Below, in pieces: positions 44,861-50,625 of a stretch of 50,625 bases of DNA. Positions within the stretch are counted from its first letter, which is position 1; each line of letters begins with the position of its first letter. The notes beneath the pieces are model-generated. The model was not told the DNA's origin. It saw only the letters and a program-made list of their open reading frames with translations, and made no database searches. A program made the translations under genes and the position numbers. The DNA lies in assembly GCA_009781045.1 (NCBI GenBank), contig WQYW01000015.1, forward strand, positions 1 to 50,625, given 5' to 3'. Source of the stretch: Alphaproteobacteria bacterium. GTDB taxonomy: Bacteria; Pseudomonadota; Alphaproteobacteria; Rhizobiales; Xanthobacteraceae.

Positions 44861-45997
44861 ATGACTGAGCCAGCTCCCATTCCCTTCATTGATGTCGGCG
44901 CGCAGCGGCGTCGCCTGGGTTCGAAAATCGATGAGGCGGTGGGGCGGGTGCTGGCGCATACGCAGTTCGTCAGTGGTCCGGAAGTCACCGCCTTCGAGGC
45001 CGATCTCGCCGCCTTCACCGGTGCCCGCCATGTCATCGGCTGTGCCAGCGGCACCGATGCACTTCTGATGGTGCTGATGGCGCGTGGCGTTGGTCCGGGC
45101 GATGCTGTGCTCTGTCCGACTTTCACTTTCTGTGCCACCGGCGAAGTGGTGGCGCTGGTCGGGGCCACGCCGGTTTTCGTCGATGTCGATGCCGCGACCT
45201 TCAACATCGATGTGGCTTCCCTCAAACGCGGCATTGCCACCGCACGAAAGGCCGGCCTCAAGCCGGTGGCCGTGATTTCGGTCGATCTGTTCGGTCAGAG
45301 CGCCGATCATGACGCGGTCCGCGCGCTGGCGCGTGAGGAAGCTCTGTTTGTGCTCGATGACGCCGCCCAGGGCTTCGGTGCCAGCTACAAAGGCCGCCGC
45401 CTCGGCACACTGGCCGATGCCACCGCAACCAGCTTTTTCCCCGCCAAGCCGCTTGGCTGTTTCGGCGACGGCGGTGCCATTCTCACCGATGATGACGAAC
45501 TGGCGCAGATTCTGCGCTCCATCCGGGTCCACGGCCAGGGCAGCGACAAATATGACAATGTGCGGATCGGCCTCACCGGGCGGCTCGATACCATCCAGGC
45601 TGCCATTCTGATCGAGAAGCTGAAAATCTTCGAAGACGAGATCGCAGCGCGCAACCAGGCGGCGGAGCGTTATTCGCAAGGTTTGCGCGATGTGGTCACG
45701 GTGCCGGTGGTGGCCGCGGACTGCGTCTCGGTATGGGCGCAATACACCATCCGTCTGCCCGGAGGCACCAATCGCGACGCTTTCGCGGCCAGCCTGAAGG
45801 CGCAAGGGGTGCCGAGCGCGGTCTATTACGGCAAGTCGCTGCATCAGCAGACCGCCTACCGGCATTACCCGGTGGCTGCAGGCGGGCTCGCGGTCGCCGA
45901 GAGCCTGTCGCAGGATGTCATCAGCCTGCCGATGCATGCCTATCTTGATGCCGGCACGCAGGAGCGCATCATCGTCGCGGTGCGTGCAGCACTGTAA
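44861..45997 (+). CDS. DegT/DnrJ/EryC1 aminotransferase, WlbC/WbpE-like
   Basis: A 378-residue PLP enzyme that puts an amino group on a keto nucleotide sugar, using glutamate. It begins with PFIDVGAQRRRLG, has HVIGCASGTDALLM, the PLP ring residues in VLDDAAQGFGA (Asp166, Gln170), and the PLP-binding Lys196 in SFFPAKPLGCFGDGGA. Substrate-binding VSGPEVTAFE and the C-terminal PSAVYYGKSLHQQ also match the WbpE/WlbC type, which makes UDP-GlcNAc3N(A). AAGGTGATG just before ATG 44861 is a good ribosome binding site. It probably acts right after the upstream dehydrogenase; the acetyltransferase of this pathway is not in the window. Confidence 0.92.
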   Translation: MTEPAPIPFIDVGAQRRRLGSKIDEAVGRVLAHTQFVSGPEVTAFEADLAAFTGARHVIGCASGTDALLMVLMARGVGPGDAVLCPTFTFCATGEVVALVGATPVFVDVDAATFNIDVASLKRGIATARKAGLKPVAVISVDLFGQSADHDAVRALAREEALFVLDDAAQGFGASYKGRRLGTLADATATSFFPAKPLGCFGDGGAILTDDDELAQILRSIRVHGQGSDKYDNVRIGLTGRLDTIQAAILIEKLKIFEDEIAARNQAAERYSQGLRDVVTVPVVAADCVSVWAQYTIRLPGGTNRDAFAASLKAQGVPSAVYYGKSLHQQTAYRHYPVAAGGLAVAESLSQDVISLPMHAYLDAGTQERIIVAVRAAL

Positions 45998-46075
45998 ACT
46001 GCAGGATTTACAGATCCCGCCGGCGGGTGCCTTTGGGGGGGCGGGCGCGGGACAGAAGAATGGCGAAAACAGCCG

Positions 46076-47638
46076 ATGCTCAAGCGGATCTTCACGGTTG
46101 GCGGCCTGACGCTCCTGTCACGGGCGACGGGATTTATCCGCGACATGATGCTGGCGGCGGTTCTGGGAGCAGGACCGGTGGCGGACGCCTTCTTCGTCGC
46201 CTTCCGGCTGCCCAACCATTTCCGCGCCATCTTCGCCGAGGGGGCGTTCTCGGCGGCCTGGGTGCCGGCTTATGCCCATGTTCATGGGGAGGGGGGAGCG
46301 ACGGCGGCCGACCGCTTCGCCGACCGCATCTTCACACTGCTTCTGGCTTCCCAGCTGGTGCTCCTGATCCTGGCCTGGCTGTTCATGCCCCAGGCCATGA
46401 CTGTGCTCGCTCCCGGCTTCAAGGGCGATGCGGCGCAGCGTGAGCTGGCGATCGAGCTGACGCGGATCACCTTTCCCTATCTGCTGCTGCTGGCGCTGGT
46501 CACGCTCTATGGCGGTATGCTCAACGTCATGCAGCGTTTCGCCTCGACCGCGGCGGCCTCAATCCTGCTCAATGTCGTGATGATGGTGACATTGGCGCTG
46601 GCCTTCTGGTTCCCCAGCGCTGCCCATGCCGCAGCCTGGGGCGTGCTGATCTCCGGTGTGGCGCAATATGTGCTGCTGCTGTGGGATCTGTGGCGTTATG
46701 GCCGCCTGCCGCGTCTTGCCTCCCTGCGGCTCGACAGGGACACAAAAAGCTTCTTTGCCGCGCTCGGCCCGGCGACGCTGGGGTCGATGGGAACCCAGGT
46801 GGCGCTGTTTGCCGACACCATCATTGCCACGTTTCTTTCCGCCGGTGCCCTGTCGGCGCTTTACTATGCCGATCGTCTCAACCAGCTGCCGATCGGGGTG
46901 ATCGGCATTGCCATCGGCACGGTGCTGCTGCCGGAAATGGCGCGGCGACTGGCGGCCAATGACGTCGAGGGCGCGATGGCGGCGCAGCGGCGCGCCTTCA
47001 ACGTCACGCTGCTGTGTTCGGTGCCCTTCGTGGCAGCGTTTCTGATTGTGCCCGACGTGATCATGCGGGCGATGTTTGCCCGTGGCGCCTTTTCCCGAGC
47101 GGATGCGGCTGCGGCCGGGGCAACGCTGGCGGCCTATGCCATCGGTCTCATTCCCTTTGTTCTGATCCGCAGCGCGGTTGCCACCTTCTTTGCCCGCAAG
47201 GACACAGCAACGCCGATGTGGGCCAGTCTGTCCGGGGTGACGGTCAATGTGGCCCTGAAAGTGGCGCTGATGGGTTGGCTGGCGCAGGTCGGTCTCGCCA
47301 TCGGCACCGCGGTCGGGGCCTGGACCAATCTCCTTCTGGTCCTGACTTTTGCCGTGCGTCGCGGCTATCTCGAACTCGACCGGGCGCTGAGAAGCGCGAT
47401 TGTCCGCTTCCTCGCCGCCGGCGTCATTCTGGGCGTGGCGCTGTGGCTCCTCAGCGCTCCTGCTGTGAGCGCCCTGTTTCCCCAGCGTGGCAGGGACGTG
47501 GTGATGCTGATCTGGCTCGGGGTCTGGGGAGCCCTGATCTATGGAGTCTCGATCTGGCTCTTGTTCGGCCGCAAATGGCTGCTGGCGCTGGCACGCGGCA
47601 AAGAAGACGAAGGCAGGGTCTCCAGGGGGGCTGACTGA
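46076..47638 (+). CDS. murJ: Lipid II flippase MurJ
   Basis: A 520-residue MOP-superfamily transporter with about 14 membrane helices. It starts LKRIFTVGGLTLLSRATGFIRDM, as MurJ proteins do, and has GPVADAFFVAFRLPNHFRAIFAEGAFS with the conserved Arg and Glu of the central cavity, and LYYADRLNQLPIGVIGIAIGTVLLP in the seventh-eighth helix region. It would flip lipid II, the peptidoglycan precursor, to the periplasm. The ATG lies 78 bp after the aminotransferase stop, on the same strand. MurJ is often in non-cell-wall neighbourhoods in alphaproteobacteria, but here it sits next to envelope sugar genes. Confidence 0.95.
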   Translation: MLKRIFTVGGLTLLSRATGFIRDMMLAAVLGAGPVADAFFVAFRLPNHFRAIFAEGAFSAAWVPAYAHVHGEGGATAADRFADRIFTLLLASQLVLLILAWLFMPQAMTVLAPGFKGDAAQRELAIELTRITFPYLLLLALVTLYGGMLNVMQRFASTAAASILLNVVMMVTLALAFWFPSAAHAAAWGVLISGVAQYVLLLWDLWRYGRLPRLASLRLDRDTKSFFAALGPATLGSMGTQVALFADTIIATFLSAGALSALYYADRLNQLPIGVIGIAIGTVLLPEMARRLAANDVEGAMAAQRRAFNVTLLCSVPFVAAFLIVPDVIMRAMFARGAFSRADAAAAGATLAAYAIGLIPFVLIRSAVATFFARKDTATPMWASLSGVTVNVALKVALMGWLAQVGLAIGTAVGAWTNLLLVLTFAVRRGYLELDRALRSAIVRFLAAGVILGVALWLLSAPAVSALFPQRGRDVVMLIWLGVWGALIYGVSIWLLFGRKWLLALARGKEDEGRVSRGAD

Positions 47639-47950
47639 TGCAGGAAATCCCGCATCCCTGAACCATCCCGGCTGCAGTTTCGCCCTGTTTCAAATGGGTG
47701 TAACTGCCCAGGTCGGACAGGGGGCAGTATGGCAGCTGAGCCAGACCGATCACGCTTGCCGCCTCGGCGTCACGGAGGAAATGGCGCAGTGCTGGTTCGA
47801 TCAGGCGCGCGATTACTGAAAGCGCGCCTCCCCCTTCCTGCGGCGAGGCTGCGGTCGGGGTTTTCAGCCCCCGACACGAAGTCTGTTGGCGGCTGTCCAT
47901 GCGGGCCGTGGCCGTGGCCGGAGCCGTCTCAAGGGGCGAATTCTCAGGGA
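47639..47950. other. Intergenic between convergent murJ and RAM-domain genes
   Basis: About 310 bp without a recognisable gene or clear terminator. Confidence 0.5.
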
Positions 47951-48196
47951 TCAACTGGTGCCGAAGGCCTTGAAGGTGATGATGGTGTAGGTGTCCTGGA
48001 TGCCTGGCAGGATCTGCACCTTCTCATTGACGAAATGACCGATGTCGGTGTCCTTTTCGACATAGAATTTCACCAGGAGATCGTAATCGCCAGCGGTGGA
48101 ATAGATTTCGGAGGCGATCTCGGCTTCCGCGAGGGCATTGGCGACGGTGTAGGACTGGCCGAGCCGGCATTTGATCTGAACGAAGAAAGGAACCAT
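47951..48196 (-). CDS. Stand-alone Lrp/AsnC ligand-binding (RAM) domain protein
   Basis: An 81-residue protein reading PFFVQIKCRLGQSYTVANAL, then IASEIYSTAGDYDLLVKFYV and a C-terminal LPGIQDTYTIITFKAF. This is the ligand-binding half of Lrp/AsnC regulators with no helix-turn-helix; the frame to 48241 would add 15 residues that are unlike the family. Stand-alone RAM proteins bind amino acids and form oligomers, sometimes with full Lrp proteins. The role here is unknown. ATG 48196 gives a common size for this group. Confidence 0.88.
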   Translation of the reverse strand: MVPFFVQIKCRLGQSYTVANALAEAEIASEIYSTAGDYDLLVKFYVEKDTDIGHFVNEKVQILPGIQDTYTIITFKAFGTS

Positions 48197-48241
48197 GGCG
48201 ACGTGCTCCGAAGGCTGAATCTCGCGACAGTCATAGGACAA

Positions 48242-48913
48242 AATCGCAGCGTTTTGGCAACAGGAGCTGGGACGGCGTCAGGGCTTGAGCCGGGGAAATC
48301 GGCCAAAAATGGAGATCACGGCTGTTTTTTTCCCTGACCTGTCCCTGATCGCCCGCCATTTCGCGGGGGGAGGCCATGCGCATTCCGGGGGCGGGTGGTG
48401 GGCAAAATGGCAGGAAAGACCCCGCGCGGGCAGCCTGGTCTCAATCAGGCGCGCACGTCCATTGCACCGCCCTGGGCGGCCGCGTTTTGAGGACCTGCGC
48501 TTCTGCAAAAACCGCCAACCGGATCAAACGCATCATGGACATCGGTTACGAGGTTTTCGACAGCGCTCGTGGGTTTGCCGTTGCGGGCCGTGCGATGCGC
48601 CCCCGACCGACAAGGCCAGCCCCGGTTTGACATCGGTATGTTACAACCATATCGGTGTAAGCAAAGTCGGGCTCCAGGTTTCACCAGGTTTCACCAGGTT
48701 TCACTCTTGGACCTCTTTGGTGGCGGGTCTGGCCTTTGGGCTTGTGCACCAGGAGCGGTATCGGGCGGTTGACGCCCGGGAAAGATCGATGTTGCGAACC
48801 GGCCATGACAATGTCTGATTTCCGGTCGACTGCTGTAACTTGTGCAGTCGGGTGCAGGTGGCGTGAGAGTGGATTTTGGTGCCGCTGTGCGGAACCTGAA
48901 AAGGGGGAGTGAA
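48242..48913. other. Intergenic with a triple 10-bp repeat
   Basis: About 670 bp with no gene I recognise. Three tandem CCAGGTTTCA units lie at 48674-48703. The right end leads to the ribosome binding site of the DUF2262-like gene. Confidence 0.5.
48674..48703 (+). repeat. Three tandem 10-bp CCAGGTTTCA units
   Basis: Perfect head-to-tail copies at 48674-48683, 48684-48693 and 48694-48703. A 10-bp period is one helical turn, which would suit cooperative binding of a regulator. They are 210 bp upstream of GTG 48914. Confidence 0.9.
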
Positions 48914-49750
48914 GTGACGGATGATCTGTTCGCGGTGTCGCCGCAGAAAAGGCAGATGAACGCGCGATTGCGGGCGGCCCCGGTGGTGGTGGTCGAAGGC
49001 GTGATGGGCGACCAGGTGATCACATCCGGGCCGCAACGGTCGTGGATCGAGGACACCACGCTGGATGTCTGGCGCTTCCAGGGCGGGGAGCTCAACACAA
49101 GGCCACTCTGCCTGACCCGGAAGCTTGATGATGCGGCGATGAAGCACCATGACCACGAAGGGCCGCGCTATTATGATCTGGTGCGGGTCCGGGCGCGGCT
49201 GGTGATGGAGCCCGACGCCGGCGGCCCGCGTGGCTGGCTGGAGGGCCCGCTGGAAGTGATCGGGGACGAGGAACTGGCCGGGCACGCAGCACGACTGCGG
49301 CTGCCCGTGATCCATCAGGATCCGCTTTTCGGACCCTGTACGCGGGACCGCCATAACCGGACGTTCACGGCCCAGGCGTCGTGGAATGGTTCCAGGATCG
49401 AGGTTGAGTTTCATGCCCGCACGCTTGAGGAGTTGCCGCCGCTTCTGGAGCAGGCGCGCAGGATGTGGCAGGATCAGGCCCGATGGCATCGCGATGTCGT
49501 GGATTGCGCAGCCGACGAGCTGGTGGAGCTGAAAAACGAGAGGCTCGACGAGGGCGAAGAACCCCTTGCGGTCGATGCCTTCAAACAGCGCATCCGCCTG
49601 CAGTCGATCCGCATCTGGCGCGGAGGCTGGTTCGACCTCTGTTTCAGCGACGACGGCCTGTTCTGGGGAGATGCCGTCGTCGTCGCCGGCACGGTCGAGG
49701 ATGGAGTGAAGGATGCATGTCTGGAGCGCCAAGGTCCCGACCTTCTGTGA
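48914..49750 (+). CDS. DUF2262-like domain protein of unknown function
   Basis: A 278-residue soluble protein. The second half fits DUF2262: RTLEELPPLLEQARRMWQDQ, CAADELVELKNERLDEGEEPL, FKQRIRLQSIRIWRGGWFDL and DDGLFWGDAVVVAG. The first half, including VVVEGVMGDQVITSGPQRSW and ARLVMEPDAGGPRG, I do not recognise; it may be a second copy of a similar fold. GTG 48914 has AGGGGGAG five to six bases before it and is preferred to a start at 48842. DUF2262 proteins have no known function and are often encoded near accessory genes. It has no signal peptide or membrane segment. Confidence 0.8.
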   Translation: MTDDLFAVSPQKRQMNARLRAAPVVVVEGVMGDQVITSGPQRSWIEDTTLDVWRFQGGELNTRPLCLTRKLDDAAMKHHDHEGPRYYDLVRVRARLVMEPDAGGPRGWLEGPLEVIGDEELAGHAARLRLPVIHQDPLFGPCTRDRHNRTFTAQASWNGSRIEVEFHARTLEELPPLLEQARRMWQDQARWHRDVVDCAADELVELKNERLDEGEEPLAVDAFKQRIRLQSIRIWRGGWFDLCFSDDGLFWGDAVVVAGTVEDGVKDACLERQGPDLL

Positions 49751-50625
49751 GACGGCAAGCCTCCGCACTCGTCGGCGCAGCAAATCGCCGGATCCAGCAA
49801 GCGGTTGACGGGGGGGTGCTGAAGAATCGTCGTTGAGCGGGACCTGCGGTGTCAGGGGAAGCTTGTGCAGGGATGACGATCCGAACACGGCTTGCGCGGG
49901 GGGAGGCTGGCGTGAAGCCTCAGGTGCGGTTCTGGCACATCGTGAAGGCAGGGGTGTCGAGAGGAAGCACAGGTTGAGGTGAGAGGCCGCGCCCATCTTC
50001 GGGTGAGGCAGTCCGGCCGCTGGCGCCGGAATTGGGGGGCCTTCACTCCGCTTCGACAGGGAAAGAGGCACGACCCGCTCTGTGGCGCCTTGCGCTCCTC
50101 GCAAACTGGTTTCGCGGTGGCAAGCGAGGTGTCATGATCCATAGCGATCGCCAGCGTGGTGTTTCCCGCCCGGAGCTTGGGATGCTTCGCACCGCGCTTG
50201 TCGCAGCAAGGGAGCGGCATTGTGGGAAAGACCGGCTTCGCGAGGTCGAAATCGATGCGTTGTCGCGCCGGATTGCCGGACTTGAGGCGGAACACGCAAC
50301 GTGTCTGCCGTTGGACAGGTGGATCCCATCATAACCTCCGGCTGGGGACTGCCGCCTTCAGGCGGCAGAGGAATGCCGGTCCGCGTCTGTGCGCGGAGTG
50401 CGGCGGTTGACTTATGTATCCGTTGGACTTATCGTTCGGTATGGCGGCAGGACGCTATGCTGAAAACGCTGGGGCGGTGTTTTCGCGGCAAGCATCACAT
50501 TAGTGTGGTGCCCGAAATATCGACGCCCTGTTTTGACGCCTCCGGCGGACGGCAGGCTCAAAATTCTGCTTGCGGAGATTGCCGTGAGAGCACGGGATGA
50601 CGATCCGCGCTGTTGAGGTACTGCC
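49751..50625. other. Terminal region without recognisable gene
   Basis: About 875 bp. Frames on both strands are short and unlike known families. Any gene starting near 50600 would be cut by the window end. Confidence 0.5.

Noticed and set aside
43757..45937. 726-aa minus-strand frame
   Set aside because: It covers two well-supported plus-strand enzymes and has no family features.
48701..50104. 467-aa minus-strand frame opposite the DUF2262-like gene
   Set aside because: The plus frame has a ribosome binding site and DUF2262 features; the minus frame has none.

Overview
The window looks like chromosomal DNA of a GC-rich alphaproteobacterium. The signs are heptose-type LPS genes next to an LpcC-like core mannosyltransferase, GTGA/ATGA stop-start overlaps, strong G/C third codon positions and many GTG starts. 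Rhodospirillales or a relative is my guess; there is no rRNA, tRNA or other marker to fix it. I see no rRNA, tRNA, CRISPR array or prophage.

Layout. 1-1933: a group II intron ribozyme, apparently without its reverse transcriptase, sits in a broken AlbA_2/RecG-like regulator gene. 2569-6749 (minus): hldD-hldE-ABC-2 permease-ABC ATPase, making ADP-heptose for LPS and exporting a surface polysaccharide. 8427-12005 (plus): a small secreted Asn/Gly-rich protein with its own terminator, then a MacA-MacB-like tripartite efflux operon with MacB split into ATPase and permease. 13638-17893 (plus): a self-contained type I secretion cassette made of a protein with NSQGG repeats, a terminator, a PrtD-type ABC exporter and an HlyD-type adaptor. 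18745-21543: metK and ahcY, the SAM/SAH cycle. 22227-26857: a frameshifted HTH regulator, then (minus) galE, an MsbA-like ABC exporter and a FAH-family hydrolase.

26989-47638 is mostly envelope polysaccharide synthesis: LpcC-like glycosyltransferase, heptosyltransferase, a FlaA1/CapD-type nucleotide-sugar dehydratase, a WecA/MraY-type phospho-sugar transferase with a UPF0104/AglD-like membrane protein, UDP-glucuronate 4-epimerase, bifunctional mannose-1-P guanylyltransferase, WlbA-like dehydrogenase, WlbC/WbpE-like aminotransferase and the lipid II flippase MurJ. Together these supply heptose, galactose, GDP-mannose, galacturonate and amino sugars and start the lipid-linked chain.

Two decayed islands interrupt this cluster. 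32044-34135 holds an intact PemK-like toxin with a frameshifted antitoxin, a 95%-identical fragment of the upstream dehydratase gene, and an antitoxin whose PIN toxin is cut off after about nine codons at the fragment's edge. 38942-43783 holds a vapBC pair with a ruined toxin, two near-identical orphan antitoxins, a TetR gene with a clear operator and two remnants of a PPOX-family flavoprotein gene. The right end (47951-50625) carries a stand-alone Lrp/AsnC ligand-binding protein, a DUF2262-like protein and about 0.9 kb with no recognisable gene.

The best candidates for something new are the NSQGG-repeat type I cassette with its upstream tandem 22-bp repeats, the Asn/Gly-rich secreted protein beside MacAB, a GalE with Phe in place of the catalytic Tyr, and the toxin-antitoxin rearrangements.
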